Part shown: in pieces, positions 36,497-47,744 of the stretch
How the letters are laid out: every line of letters begins with the position of its first letter
Position numbering within the stretch: the first letter of the stretch is position 1
Source of the DNA: an uncultured Clostridium sp.
GTDB lineage: Bacteria; Bacillota; Clostridia; TANB77; CAG-508
Length of the DNA: 64,000 nucleotides
Assembly: GCA_900554565.1 (NCBI GenBank)
Contig: USHX01000003.1
Coordinates: forward strand, 1 to 64,000
Reading direction: 5' to 3'
Notes under the pieces: generated by a model
Database searches by the model: none
What the model was told of the DNA's origin: nothing
The model's input: the letters and a program-made list of their open reading frames with translations, nothing else
Made by a program: the position numbers and the translations under genes

Positions 36497-37960
36497 TTAC
36501 TCTGCATTATCTAAGTTAGTATTACTACTATCTTCTTGTATATTATTTTGAGTATCGATATTTGTGTTGGTATTTTCTTGATCAGAACTATCTTCATGAT
36601 TACTACTATCGTCTTGTGTTTCATCTTCTTTTTGTTCTATTATTCCAATTCTTTTCAAATATTCTGTTGCGTCCATTTTTGAGTTATTTGCAGCAATATA
36701 ATAATATTTCTTTCCTCCACTTATTGTCATATATATATCATCTGCTACTGGTGCAGCAAATAGTTCTTCACCTGATGAGTTTAACAATGTGTACTTTTTA
36801 TCTTGACAAGCTACTAAAACATTATAATCTGGTATTACTAATAGATTTATTGCATCTTTGTTATTTGAAGCTATGTAACCAAAACTATCATATTTAAAGT
36901 CAACTAATTGTTTACCGCTTTTATCATATAGCCCCCATTTTCCGTCCTTTTTAATTGGAATTAAATTTCCTACTAATATATATTTATTTTTAATTCCGTT
37001 TTCTTCGAATTTTCCAGTGTCTATTCCTATTTCATCATTTTCAATATAAACTCTAATATTTCCTTTAAAGTCCATTATTCCATATTTGTTATCTTTTTGA
37101 ACTAAGTAAAGTCCTGCATCAACGTCCATTAATTCAATTTTGTTATATATAATTTGTACTTTAGTTTCTTTTTTACTTGAAATTATTCCATATTTTTCAT
37201 TATTTTTTATTAAAAAGTCTCCTACGTCTTCTAGATAAGTAATATCATCGTATTTTGGTTCTAATATAACTGTTCCGTCTGTTTTTATTACGCCTTTTTT
37301 ACCTGCCTCATCTTTTTGAACTATTATCATATCATTCATTATTGCTTTTTGATTTACAAAGCTATCACTCATACTTGCATAACCATAATCTAATACTTTA
37401 GGAGTATATGCTTCTACTAAATATGGTAATGTATATACATATATTCTATTTTTTTCTTGATCATATTGAAAACTAACATTAAATGCTTTTTCTATAGTTT
37501 CAGATGTAGCATATAATGTTCCATTTATTGCTTTTACTGGTTTTTTAGAGTATTTATATTGATAGTTTTCGCTTTGGTCAGCTAAATCTAATTTATAGAT
37601 TTTGTTTGAGCCTAATGTAAAATTTACTATTTCATTATCACTTTGCACATAACATTTATTTGGGCTTTCTGATGGGTCTCCATATTCTCCACTATAACTT
37701 TCATACCCAAAGTATGAAGCTACATCTTTTATTGGTACATACACAGTTCCATCATTTTCTATAACTAATATACTTTTTAATTTTTCATTTACCGCACCAT
37801 CTAAAGTAAGTTTTAAGTTTGTGCTTTGAATATATAGTAAATATGTTATTGTTGCAATTATTAATATTACTAATAATATTATTGCTCCTAAAATTATTCC
37901 AGTTGTTCTCTTTTTCTTTTTTTCTTCTCTATTTTGAAAGCTTTCTTCCATTAAATTCAT
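36497..37960 (-). CDS. Membrane-anchored WG-repeat protein
   Basis: A 487-residue protein starting MNLMEESF (RBS GGGGGC), with a cytosolic basic stretch and one helix (about 20-43). A copper-amine-oxidase-N-like segment follows (VYVPIKDVASYFGYES, about 75), then WG-type repeats such as KKGVIKTDGTVILEPKYDDI and KYGIMDFKGNI and KWGLYDKSGKQLVDFKYDSF. The last 45 residues are Asp/Asn/Ser-rich low complexity. Probably an extracellular binding or envelope protein; it directly follows tgt (18 bases). Confidence 0.72.
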   Translation of the reverse strand: MNLMEESFQNREEKKKKRTTGIILGAIILLVILIIATITYLLYIQSTNLKLTLDGAVNEKLKSILVIENDGTVYVPIKDVASYFGYESYSGEYGDPSESPNKCYVQSDNEIVNFTLGSNKIYKLDLADQSENYQYKYSKKPVKAINGTLYATSETIEKAFNVSFQYDQEKNRIYVYTLPYLVEAYTPKVLDYGYASMSDSFVNQKAIMNDMIIVQKDEAGKKGVIKTDGTVILEPKYDDITYLEDVGDFLIKNNEKYGIISSKKETKVQIIYNKIELMDVDAGLYLVQKDNKYGIMDFKGNIRVYIENDEIGIDTGKFEENGIKNKYILVGNLIPIKKDGKWGLYDKSGKQLVDFKYDSFGYIASNNKDAINLLVIPDYNVLVACQDKKYTLLNSSGEELFAAPVADDIYMTISGGKKYYYIAANNSKMDATEYLKRIGIIEQKEDETQDDSSNHEDSSDQENTNTNIDTQNNIQEDSSNTNLDNAE

Positions 37961-37978
37961 TTGTATCGCCCCCATGTT

Positions 37979-39130
<1,152 letters not shown>

Positions 39131-39141
39131 CTATATATGTT

Positions 39142-40167
39142 TTATATTATAAACATTGCATCTCCAAAGCTGAAAAATCTATATTTTTCTTTTACTGCTT
39201 CATTGTAAGCATTCATTATGTATTCTTTTCCTGCTAATGCTGATACTAACATTAATAGTGTTGATTGTGGTAAGTGGAAATTTGTTATTAATCCATCTAT
39301 ACATTTAAATTTGTAACCTGGATATATAAATATTTCTGTATCATCTTCTATTTGTTTTACCATTCCTGTTTTTTCATCTGCAACTGATTCTAAGACTCTA
39401 CATGATGTTGTTCCAACTGCAATTACTCTTCTTCCTTCTTGTTTTGCTTTATTTATTTTTTCTACATCTTCTTGTTTTATATAAAAGTGTTCTGAATGCA
39501 TTTCGTGTTTTTCTACAGTGTCTTCTTTTACTGGTCTAAATGTTCCTATTCCTACATGTAGAGTAACATTTGCTATTATAACACCTTTTTCTTCTAATTC
39601 TTTTAATAACTCTGGTGTAAAATGCAACCCTGCTGTTGGGGCAGCTGCAGAACCTTCATATTTGGCATAAACTGTTTGATATCTATCTTTTTCTTTTAAA
39701 CTTTCATGTATATATGGTGGTAATGGCATTAGTCCTATTTGGTCTAATATCTCATTAAAAATTCCATTATAATAGAATTTTACTTTTCTTGTTCCTCCTG
39801 GTAATATTTCTAAAATTTCTGCTGTTAATAATCCTTCACCAAATATTACTTTAGTCCCTACATGTAGTTTGTTTCCAGGTCTTACTATACATTCCCATAT
39901 ATCTCCTTCTTGGTTATTTAATAACAAAAATTCAACATTTGCTCCTGTTTCTTTTTTTCCATATAGTCTTGCAGGAATTACTTTTGTGTTATTTCTTACC
40001 AATACATCACCTGGTTTTAGATAATCTATTATGTCTTTAAATGTTTTGTGTTCTATTGTTTGCTCTTCTCTATTTAACACCATTAATCTTGATTCATCTC
40101 TTTTTTCTAATGGTGTTTGGGCTATTAGTTCTTCTGGTAATTCATAATTAAATTCTGATACTTTCAC
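39142..40167 (-). CDS. queA: S-adenosylmethionine:tRNA ribosyltransferase-isomerase
   Basis: A 341-residue QueA, making epoxyqueuosine from preQ1-tRNA and SAM. Family segments are [20 protein letters not shown] at the start, [14 protein letters not shown] (about 173) and [20 protein letters not shown] (about 295). Normal length. With tgt it forms the queuosine pair. Confidence 0.95.
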   Translation of the reverse strand: MKVSEFNYELPEELIAQTPLEKRDESRLMVLNREEQTIEHKTFKDIIDYLKPGDVLVRNNTKVIPARLYGKKETGANVEFLLLNNQEGDIWECIVRPGNKLHVGTKVIFGEGLLTAEILEILPGGTRKVKFYYNGIFNEILDQIGLMPLPPYIHESLKEKDRYQTVYAKYEGSAAAPTAGLHFTPELLKELEEKGVIIANVTLHVGIGTFRPVKEDTVEKHEMHSEHFYIKQEDVEKINKAKQEGRRVIAVGTTSCRVLESVADEKTGMVKQIEDDTEIFIYPGYKFKCIDGLITNFHLPQSTLLMLVSALAGKEYIMNAYNEAVKEKYRFFSFGDAMFII

Positions 40168-40180
40168 TTTTATCGCTCCT

Positions 40181-41509
40181 TCATATAGCTTTTTTTATTT
40201 TATTTATTATCTCTTTTAATTCTTCTATTACATTTTCAGGTTGATTAAATTCATCTATTTGATATGGGTATTCAAAATTATTGTTCTTTGCCGGTTTTAA
40301 TGTATATATATCCTCTGAAAGTCCTATGTTCTGACCATTATATTTTATGTTTTTATTCATATAATCTGTATACCATTTTTTCTGTCCTTCTAATTTTTCA
40401 TTTTTATATCCATATTTTTCATAATCATGCAAAGCTGGCACTTCGTAGCCATATTCTTTCGAATTTCTTTCTAATGAATGTAAAAATTCGTGTAAAAATA
40501 CTTCTTCTGGAAATGTATTTATTCTAGTATTGTACTTGTATATATAACTTTTAGAATCATTTGGAAGTCTTATATTTGAAAATCCTATTCCATAGTAATC
40601 CATCGCACCTAATCCAATCCAATCATTTACTTCTATGTCATTTTCGTGATTTGTATCTCCTAATCTCATTATCACAAATATATGATCATAATTATTTTGC
40701 TTTACTATGTCTTTTATCTGTGTTTCTACATTTTCAGGTGATACATAATATCCAAATTCATTGTCATATGATAATTCTGTTATTGGCACAGCAATTTCAT
40801 GTATATCACATTTTGCAGTCATTTTTCCTTCTGATAAATTTTCAGCTGAACTTTCAAATCTTTTTATAGTATTTGTTATGTCATTTATATCATTTGGGCT
40901 TACTTCTAATTTTACTTCTTTTCCACCAATATTTACATCTGTAGCTTTAAAAACAAAGCAGCCAAAGTTCCAGTTGTTGTCTTTTTCTTCAATTCCTTCT
41001 TCTAATTTAAAATCAGTAAACCATGCTTCTCCTGTAGCTTGTCCTAAATATCCACCTAATCTAAATCCGATATTTACTGTTTCTCTGTTTTTAGAATTAA
41101 ATATCAATTCTATTTTTTGCCAATCATTTGTCCCTTGAATTGCAATAGATCTTTCTGTTGTTCCTTCAATAGATATTTGGGCTCCAACTCCTGATTGTTG
41201 TTCTTTTGATTTTACATTATTTGTTTTTACCATACATGTTACTTTATATGGTTGATTTTTTTCTACTTTAATTTCTTTATAAAACATTGCATCATTATAT
41301 TTTTCAGATGTTATTTTATAACTTTTTTGACTATTTATTTTCTCTGTTGCATCTCTTGTAAATTCTGATGTATATACATTTGCTTCACTTCTTACAAAAT
41401 CATTAAAATTATTTTCTTGATATTTTTGAAATGCAAAATATACCAATGTACATAATACTAAAACAGTCACTGCATATGTTATTTTTTCTAAAATTTTTTT
41501 CAAACTCAT
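40181..41509 (-). CDS. Secreted/anchored HExxH protein
   Basis: A 442-residue protein with an N-terminal membrane helix ([20 protein letters not shown], start chosen for GGAGAAAC upstream). A beta-rich carbohydrate-binding-like domain follows (about 45-165, [13 protein letters not shown] and [12 protein letters not shown]). The C-terminal domain carries [13 protein letters not shown] (about 330), a HExxH zinc-binding motif. Likely an extracellular metallopeptidase or related zinc enzyme. It lies between pnp and queA, same strand. Confidence 0.65.
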   Translation of the reverse strand: MSLKKILEKITYAVTVLVLCTLVYFAFQKYQENNFNDFVRSEANVYTSEFTRDATEKINSQKSYKITSEKYNDAMFYKEIKVEKNQPYKVTCMVKTNNVKSKEQQSGVGAQISIEGTTERSIAIQGTNDWQKIELIFNSKNRETVNIGFRLGGYLGQATGEAWFTDFKLEEGIEEKDNNWNFGCFVFKATDVNIGGKEVKLEVSPNDINDITNTIKRFESSAENLSEGKMTAKCDIHEIAVPITELSYDNEFGYYVSPENVETQIKDIVKQNNYDHIFVIMRLGDTNHENDIEVNDWIGLGAMDYYGIGFSNIRLPNDSKSYIYKYNTRINTFPEEVFLHEFLHSLERNSKEYGYEVPALHDYEKYGYKNEKLEGQKKWYTDYMNKNIKYNGQNIGLSEDIYTLKPAKNNNFEYPYQIDEFNQPENVIEELKEIINKIKKAI

Positions 41510-41597
41510 TTTGCAGTTTCTCCATTTCTTTTGTTCTATATTATAAAAGTGAAAGGTCAATGTTTTAAAATTAATCCTTTCACCTTTTGTTTTAATT

Positions 41598-43727
41598 TTA
41601 TTCTTCGCTTTCTTTTGATTTATCTTCTACTAAATCTTTCATGCTTAGGTTTATTCTACCTTGGTCATCTATCTCTGTTACTTTTACTGTTACTTTATCT
41701 CCAACATGAAGTACATCTTCAATATTTTTGATTCTTTCTTTAGAAATTTTTGATATATGTAATAGTCCTTCTTTTCCGCCACAACCTAAGTCTATAAATG
41801 CTCCGAAGTTCATTAATCTTACTACTTCTCCATAGTAAATTCCACCAACTTCTACTTCTCTTACAATATCTTCTACCATTTCTAATGCTTGGCTTGCTTT
41901 TTCATTGTCTGTTGAATAAATTAAAACTTGTCCATCTTCTTCTATGTCTATTTTTACTCCTGTTTCATCTATTATTTTGTTTATCATTTTTCCACCAGGT
42001 CCTATAACATCTTTTATTTTTTCTGGTTTTATTGTTGTTGTTAATATACGTGGTGCATATTTTGAAACTTCTTCTCTTGGTTTTGATATTACTGGCATCA
42101 TTATATCATCTAATATATGTGCTCTTGCTTTTCTTGTTCTTTCAAATGCTTCTTGAATTATTTCATATGTTAATCCATCACATTTAATATCTACCTGAAT
42201 AGCTGTAATTCCTTTTTCTGTTCCACCTACTTTGAAATCCATATCTCCAAAGAAATCTTCTAATCCTTGAATATCTACTAACATTACATAGTCTTCATCA
42301 TTATCTGGATTTGTTACTAATCCTGTTGATATTCCTGCTACTGGTCTTTTAATTGGTACACCAGCGTCCATTAAACTTAGTGTGCTTCCACATATACTTG
42401 CTTGTGATGTTGAACCATTTGATGATAATACTTCTGATACAACTCTTATTGCATATGGGAATTCTTCTTTTGATGGTAGTACTGGAACTAATGCTTTTTC
42501 TGCTAATGCTCCATGTCCTATTTCTCTTCTTCCTGGTCCTCTTGATGGTCTTGCTTCTCCTACTGAGTAGCTAGGGAAGTTATAGTGATGCATATATCTT
42601 TTTGATTCTTCTGTGTCTATTCCATCTAAAACTTGTTCTTCGCTTATCATTCCTAATGTTGCTATTGATAATACTTGTGTTTGTCCTCTTGTAAATAAAG
42701 CACTTCCATGTACTCTTGGAAGTAATCCTACTTCACATGATAATGGTCTTATTTCATCTAATGCTCTACCATCAACCCTTTTATGTTCTACAAATATCAT
42801 TTCTCTTACACATTTTTTCTCTAATTTGTAAATTGCTTCTCCAATGTCACCTTTATGTTCTTCAAATGCTTCTTCTCCAAATTTTTCTGTATACGCATTT
42901 TGTATTTTTTCTGTTAGTTCATCTATGTTTTTGTCTCTTGTTTCTTTGTCTTTTTCTTGAACTTTTTCTTTCATTTCTTCTTTGAAGTTTTCTTCTATAA
43001 ATTCATATACATCATGATCAACTTCAAATGATTTATATTCAAATTTTGGTTTTCCAATTTCTTCTTGTATTTTTGATATAAATTTGCAGATTTTTTTAAT
43101 TTCTTCATGTGCTGTTTTTATTGCTTCTAGCATTACATTATCTGGAACTTCATTTGCTCCAGCTTCTATCATTGTAATTTTCTTTTCTGTTGCTGCAACT
43201 GTTAATGTTAAGTCACTATTTTTTCTTTGTTCTTCTGTTGGGTTTATTATTATTTTTCCATCTACTAGCCCTACATTTACTGCTGCTGTTGGTCCATTAA
43301 ATGGTATGTCTGATATTGCTAATGCTGATGCAGCTCCTATCATTGCAGCTACTTCTGGTGAGTTGTCTTGTTCTACACAAAGTACTGTTGCAACAACTAC
43401 TACATCATTTCTGAAGTCTTTTGGGAATAGTGGTCTTAGTGGTCTGTCTATTGCTCTTGATGTTAATATTGCTTTGTCACTTGGTTTTCCTTCTCTTTTT
43501 AAGAATCCTCCTGGTATTTTTCCTACTGAATATAGTTTTTCTTCAAAATCTACTGATAATGGGAAAAAGTCTATCCCATCTCTTGGCTCTTTTGATGCTG
43601 TTACATTTACTAGTACACATGTGTCTCCATAACGTACTAATACACTTCCATTTGCAAGTCCTGCCATTTTTCCTGTTTCTATAACTAATTTTCTTCCTGC
43701 TAATTCTGTTTCATATGTTTTAAACAT
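41598..43727 (-). CDS. pnp: Polyribonucleotide nucleotidyltransferase
   Basis: A 709-residue PNPase, phosphorolytic 3'-5' exoribonuclease. Two RNase PH domains (N-terminal KTYETELAGRKLVIETGKMA; catalytic second domain with DFKVGGTEKGITAIQVDIK, about 490). Then a KH domain (VIGPGGKMINKIIDETGVKI, about 570) and a C-terminal S1 domain (GEVVRLMNFGAFIDLG, about 635). Standard length; located after rpsO, the conserved order. Confidence 0.97.
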   Translation of the reverse strand: MFKTYETELAGRKLVIETGKMAGLANGSVLVRYGDTCVLVNVTASKEPRDGIDFFPLSVDFEEKLYSVGKIPGGFLKREGKPSDKAILTSRAIDRPLRPLFPKDFRNDVVVVATVLCVEQDNSPEVAAMIGAASALAISDIPFNGPTAAVNVGLVDGKIIINPTEEQRKNSDLTLTVAATEKKITMIEAGANEVPDNVMLEAIKTAHEEIKKICKFISKIQEEIGKPKFEYKSFEVDHDVYEFIEENFKEEMKEKVQEKDKETRDKNIDELTEKIQNAYTEKFGEEAFEEHKGDIGEAIYKLEKKCVREMIFVEHKRVDGRALDEIRPLSCEVGLLPRVHGSALFTRGQTQVLSIATLGMISEEQVLDGIDTEESKRYMHHYNFPSYSVGEARPSRGPGRREIGHGALAEKALVPVLPSKEEFPYAIRVVSEVLSSNGSTSQASICGSTLSLMDAGVPIKRPVAGISTGLVTNPDNDEDYVMLVDIQGLEDFFGDMDFKVGGTEKGITAIQVDIKCDGLTYEIIQEAFERTRKARAHILDDIMMPVISKPREEVSKYAPRILTTTIKPEKIKDVIGPGGKMINKIIDETGVKIDIEEDGQVLIYSTDNEKASQALEMVEDIVREVEVGGIYYGEVVRLMNFGAFIDLGCGGKEGLLHISKISKERIKNIEDVLHVGDKVTVKVTEIDDQGRINLSMKDLVEDKSKESEE

Positions 43728-43869
43728 TTTTTATCTCTCCTTTTTATACAGTTTTTGCACCTTTTTACCAAGCTTTTTAGATTGTAACCTCTATAATGTG
43801 CTATTTTTTATAGCATATTATACAAGCTACTTACCTAAAATTTTGCTTGGATTTTTTTGTTTTTCTTGA

Positions 43870-43908
43870 TAAAAGCCCATGCTAATAAAACAAGCATAGG
43901 GCTTTATC
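43870..43908 (-). terminator. rpsO-pnp intergenic hairpin
   Basis: AAAGCCCTATGCTTG / TAGCATGGGCTTT stem after the rpsO stop, followed by TTATC; partial termination before pnp is likely. A second short hairpin (TGCTATAAAAAATAGCA) lies near 43800-43816 in the pnp leader. Confidence 0.6.
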
Positions 43909-43914
43909 TTTTAA

Positions 43915-44178
43915 TTATTTTCTTAATCCTAGTTTTTCAACTATTTCTCTATATCTATTAACATCTTTTTTAGCTAAGTAGTTTAATAGATTTCTTCTTT
44001 TACCAACCATTTTTAATAATCCACGTCTTGAGTGGTTATCTTTTTTGTGAACTTTTAAGTGTTCTGTTAATTCGTTGATTCTTTCTGTTAAAAGAGCTAC
44101 TTGTACTTCTGGAGAACCAGTGTCTTTTTCATCTCTTTTATATGTTGAAATTATTTCTTGTTTTCTTTCCTTTGTCAT
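43915..44178 (-). CDS. rpsO: 30S ribosomal protein S15
   Basis: An 87-residue S15: [20 protein letters not shown], then [20 protein letters not shown] and [32 protein letters not shown]. Normal length; pnp follows in the conserved order. Confidence 0.97.
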   Translation of the reverse strand: MTKERKQEIISTYKRDEKDTGSPEVQVALLTERINELTEHLKVHKKDNHSRRGLLKMVGKRRNLLNYLAKKDVNRYREIVEKLGLRK

Positions 44179-44213
44179 TTTTACACCTCCTAATTTTTTT
44201 CTTCCTTTAACTG

Positions 44214-44247
44214 AGCTTAAAGTCTTAGGTGCTTGCGCTTTTAAGCT
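44214..44247 (-). promoter_or_regulatory. Structured rpsO leader
   Basis: AGCTTAAA / TTTAAGCT pairs across an 18-base interior about 36 bases before the rpsO start. S15 commonly represses its own mRNA through leader structures, so this is a candidate S15 site; there is no direct proof. Confidence 0.4.
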
Positions 44248-44326
44248 AAGTACAAGGTATTGTTTTTTGACATTCCTATTTTACTATATTTTTATCAAAA
44301 TTTCAAGTGTTTTTTCTAATTTTATG

Positions 44327-44359
44327 CAAAAAGCAGACTCTAATTAGAGCCTGCTCATT
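44327..44359 (-). terminator. Terminator of the 233-aa hypothetical gene
   Basis: AGCAGGCTCTAA / TTAGAGTCTGCT stem followed by TTTTTG on the minus strand. Confidence 0.75.
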
Positions 44360-44360
44360 T

Positions 44361-45062
44361 TTAGTTATTAACCTTTTCTTTTTCTTTTAATGGTATGTCT
44401 TTTAGTTTATTGAAATCTTTTTCTAATGTATATAATACTGAATGTTTCTTTAATTTTCCTTTGCTATTATACTTTGCTTCTGTAACTAAAGCCCATGTTG
44501 CATTTTTTATTATATAACTTTCTCTTACATAATTGAAATATTTTTTGTCACACCATAATTCTGCAGTATCTTTTCTACATTTTTCGATTTCTCCATCTGT
44601 CCTAACATCCAAAAAGTATCCTTCTTCATCTCCTTGAGCGCTTATAGTTATATATGATCTATTTGGATCTTGTTTTTCTATCCTTGAAATATCATGCATG
44701 GACAGAAATTTTTGAAACTTTTTGGTTCTAAAGTATGCATATCTTTTTTTAAATTTGTCATTAACACTTAATCCTAAGAACCCATTTATAGCTTCTCCTC
44801 TGGCATGAATTACATATCCTTCTTTAAGTCTTTTCTCTTTTTTTCCTTCTTGTTTTAAGGTTAATTTTGAAAATCCATTTTTGAATATGACAAATTTAAG
44901 TATTCCGTTTTCATTTTCGCTTGTACATACAGTTGTACCTGATGGTGTAATCTTACATTCCCATCCATTTCCAACTATATATTGTGGCTCAAATATTTTT
45001 GGCTTTTCAGCATCAAATGTTCTAACAAATTTCCCATTTTTAATTTCGATTTTCCAAATCAT
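44361..45062 (-). CDS. Hypothetical protein
   Basis: A 233-residue soluble protein with mixed alpha/beta character and no membrane segment. It starts MIWKIEIKNGKFVRTFDAEK and includes SRIEKQDPNRSYITISAQGD (about 130) and a VRTDGEIEKCRKDTAELWC segment. No family recognised. It has a long, hairpin-rich leader (45063-45258). Confidence 0.55.
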   Translation of the reverse strand: MIWKIEIKNGKFVRTFDAEKPKIFEPQYIVGNGWECKITPSGTTVCTSENENGILKFVIFKNGFSKLTLKQEGKKEKRLKEGYVIHARGEAINGFLGLSVNDKFKKRYAYFRTKKFQKFLSMHDISRIEKQDPNRSYITISAQGDEEGYFLDVRTDGEIEKCRKDTAELWCDKKYFNYVRESYIIKNATWALVTEAKYNSKGKLKKHSVLYTLEKDFNKLKDIPLKEKEKVNN

Positions 45063-45258
45063 TTTTTCCTTTCCCTAATACTCACTTTTTTAGTGACGTT
45101 CGTTCCTAAATAAATTTTAGGCCTTTCTAAAGTCTCTACATTGTTGCACGTTTCGGAAAAAAGTTAATAACTTCTATGAGATAACAACTACTGTTATCTG
45201 TTTCAATGTGCATATGCTAAAAAATTAGCATGTATACATAATAACATATTTTTGTTTT
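45063..45258 (-). other. Hairpin-rich intergenic region
   Basis: Between splB and the 233-residue gene, in minus-strand order: ATGCTAA/TTAGCAT (about 45215-45232), GATAAC/GTTATC (about 45179-45197), AAGTTA/TAACTT followed by TTTT (about 45162-45174), CCTAAA/TTTAGG (about 45105-45122) and CACT/AGTG (about 45082-45095). No ORF. Possibly a structured leader or small RNA. Confidence 0.45.
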
Positions 45259-46258
45259 TTATACAATATATTTAATTTCATTATTTGGAAAATATTTTTT
45301 CATTTGTGTTTTAAAAAACGCTTCACCTGCTTTTCTCACATCATTTTTATACCAATATTTTCCCATTCCCCTTCCTGTCATTTTCTCTTTATCATATAAA
45401 TTTATTGCATTCGAAAATGCTTCTTCATTTATTTTAGTATGCACATAACTATATGTCATAAAAATAATTTCGAAAAACACATCTTTTTTAACTTTTTCGG
45501 ATAATTCGATATTTAATTTTTGTATTAATTCTAAATACAACTTTTCCCAACCTTCAACAAAAATTACAGGTGCTATTAATATTCCAATTTTATAGCCAGC
45601 ATCTTTTAGCTTGTTAATTGCATTTATTCTTCCTTGTAATCTAGAAGTTCCAAATTCTACGTTTTTTATTATTTCTTCTGGATTAACACTTACTCTTATA
45701 ATTATTTTTCCTTTATGATCCAATGGTAGCAAATCATCTACCATCTCAAATTTTGTTGGGAAAGTTAAATATCCTTTTTGTGTATTCTTAAAATTTTCTA
45801 TTGTCCACACTAAATTGCCAGTTATTGTGTTCTCTAATATTAAATCACTATTACTTCCTATTTCAAATGTTAATTCTTTGTCTGACTTCTCTGCTGTTTT
45901 TATTATTTTTTCTAGCATTTTTTCTCTATTAACAAATAATCTCAAATATGCACATTTATTATAATTGCATACCAAATAGCAATACATACATGCAGCTGTA
46001 CAGCCAGATGATGTATATGGTACTAGAAAATCTGATGTTTTATGGTTTTCAACAAATTTGTGCGTTTTTCGTACTCCTATTATTAGGTTTCTTTTCATAT
46101 TCAAAAATTCTTTGTTTTCTTTTTTTCGCATTTCTTCTATATTGTTGTGATTTTCAATTTCAATTTTTGGTACATTTTCATATTGTTTAAGAAGTTGTTT
46201 TCCGTAATTCGTAATTTTCTATTTCTTTTTCATAACAAATTAAATTAGGGTTAAACAT
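45259..46258 (-). CDS. splB: Spore photoproduct lyase with a CGGA +1 site
   Basis: A 332-residue radical SAM enzyme that repairs the thymine photodimer in germinating spores. The start MFNPNLICYEKEIENYEL is cut off by a frame break at codon 19. Passing the C at 46204 gives ELGKQLLKQYENVPKIEIEN and runs into the main frame. Family features are IIGVRKTHKFV, the SPL cluster motif GCTAACMYCYLVCNYNKCAY (C-x3-C-x2-C) and IRVSVNPEEIIKNVEFGTSR. Length normal (about 340). Complete only if the shift is made. Confidence 0.9.
46201..46204 (-). other. CGGA +1 site in splB (codon 19)
   Basis: In-frame TTA-CGG-AAA-ACA-ACT-TCT-TAA. Passing the C gives TTA-GGA-AAA (LGK), matching the (P/E)LG-x-E/Q-L segment of SplB. 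Confidence 0.9.
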
Positions 46259-46309
46259 ATTATTATCTCCTTTTCTTAAATAATAATAGTTTAACCCATT
46301 TTTTATTTT

Positions 46310-46798
46310 TTATATTCTTTCATATGTAATAAATTCATAATCTAGTTTGTTTTCTTCATTTTTTATTCCTTTTTCTTCACTTGTTTTTTTCCATACTTTT
46401 TCATCTATTTTAGGAAAAAATGCATCTCCATCAAATTCTTCGTTTATTTGTGTTACATACATTTTTTTAACATATGGCATTAAGAAGTTATATATCATTG
46501 CTCCTCCAATTACAAATGCTTCTTCTTCTCCTTCTATCAAATCTTGAATTTGTAATAAAGAATGCACTACTTCTACATTTTCATCTTTTACTTTAAAGTC
46601 TGGATTTTGGCTAAATATTACATGTTTTCTATTTGGTAATACTTTTTCTAATGATTCAAATGTTTTTCTTCCCATTATTATTGTATGTCCTGTTGTTAAA
46701 TTCTTAAAATGTTTTAAATCTTCTGGCAAATGCCATACTAATTCATTATTTTTTCCTATTATATTGTTTTTTGCTTTTGCTACTATTATACTTAACAT
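46310..46798 (-). CDS. folA: Dihydrofolate reductase
   Basis: A 162-residue DHFR: MLSIIVAKAKNNIIGKNNEL, VWHLPEDLKHFKNLTTGHTI (catalytic acidic residue in PEDLKHFK) and IMGRKTFESL, with VIGGAMIYNFLM near 95. It regenerates tetrahydrofolate consumed by the neighbouring ThyA, 11 bases upstream in the operon. Confidence 0.95.
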   Translation of the reverse strand: MLSIIVAKAKNNIIGKNNELVWHLPEDLKHFKNLTTGHTIIMGRKTFESLEKVLPNRKHVIFSQNPDFKVKDENVEVVHSLLQIQDLIEGEEEAFVIGGAMIYNFLMPYVKKMYVTQINEEFDGDAFFPKIDEKVWKKTSEEKGIKNEENKLDYEFITYERI

Positions 46799-46809
46799 CT
46801 TTCTTCTCC

Positions 46810-47676
46810 TTATTTTGCTACTGGTATTTTTCCTAATTTTATTTCTTTGTTATAATCATAATTTTGAATTTCAAAATCTTCTACCTTGAATTCGTAAAAA
46901 TCTTTTGTATGATTATTTATCTTTAATTTTGGATGTACATCCATTGACTCTGCTTCTATTAGTTTTTTTACTAATGGTATATGTCTATCATATATATGAC
47001 AATCCCCAATATTATGTGTCAATGTTCCAACTTCCAATCCTGCAACTTGTGCAAACATGTATTGTAATGCTGCATATTGCATTACATTCCAGCCATTTGC
47101 TGCTAGCATGTCTTGTGAACGTTGATTTAATATTAAATGTAGTTTTCCTTCTTTTACTAACCATTGTGTTCCATATACGCATGGCTCTAATGCCATATCT
47201 TTGAGTTCTTCGTGATTAAATATATTTGTCATTATTCTTCTACTTGATTGGTCATTTTTTAATAAATATAAAACAAATTCTACTTGATCCATTTCTTGTA
47301 TTCCATCTTTTGTTTTAAATTGATATTTTTTGCCCATTTGGTACCCATATGCTTTACCAATTGTACCATTTTCATCTGCCCATTGGTCCCATATGTGTGA
47401 ATTTAAGTCTTTTATGTCATTAGATTTCTTTTGCCAAATCCATAAGACTTCATCAATAGCTCTTTTTACTGTTCCACTGTTGTTTCTTAATGTTATCATT
47501 GGAAATTCTTTTCCTACATCATATTTGTTTGTTACTCCTACTATTGATATGTAGTTTGCTTCACTTCCATCTTCCCATCTTGTTCTTACATTTGTGCCTT
47601 CAGATGAGTAGCCGTTTTCTATTATTTCTTTGCAAGTTTCAATAAAGTGTTTGTCAGCTTGTGTCACTTTTATCAC
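46810..47676 (-). CDS. thyA: Thymidylate synthase
   Basis: A 288-residue ThyA converting dUMP to dTMP. The catalytic cysteine is in LEPCVYGTQWLV (about 163), where the usual PCH is PCV. NQRSQDMLAANGWNVMQYAA (about 180) is the dUMP-phosphate segment and TLTHNIGDCHIYDRH (about 223) the tail motif. It starts at a strong family N terminus. It pairs with folA. The active-site variation suggests a divergent subfamily. Confidence 0.92.
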   Translation of the reverse strand: MIKVTQADKHFIETCKEIIENGYSSEGTNVRTRWEDGSEANYISIVGVTNKYDVGKEFPMITLRNNSGTVKRAIDEVLWIWQKKSNDIKDLNSHIWDQWADENGTIGKAYGYQMGKKYQFKTKDGIQEMDQVEFVLYLLKNDQSSRRIMTNIFNHEELKDMALEPCVYGTQWLVKEGKLHLILNQRSQDMLAANGWNVMQYAALQYMFAQVAGLEVGTLTHNIGDCHIYDRHIPLVKKLIEAESMDVHPKLKINNHTKDFYEFKVEDFEIQNYDYNKEIKLGKIPVAK

Positions 47677-47744
47677 TCCTATTCTTTTTTCTTTTTGAAG
47701 TATATCACAAGCATTTTAAAATTTCTACTCATTTCTTTATTTTT

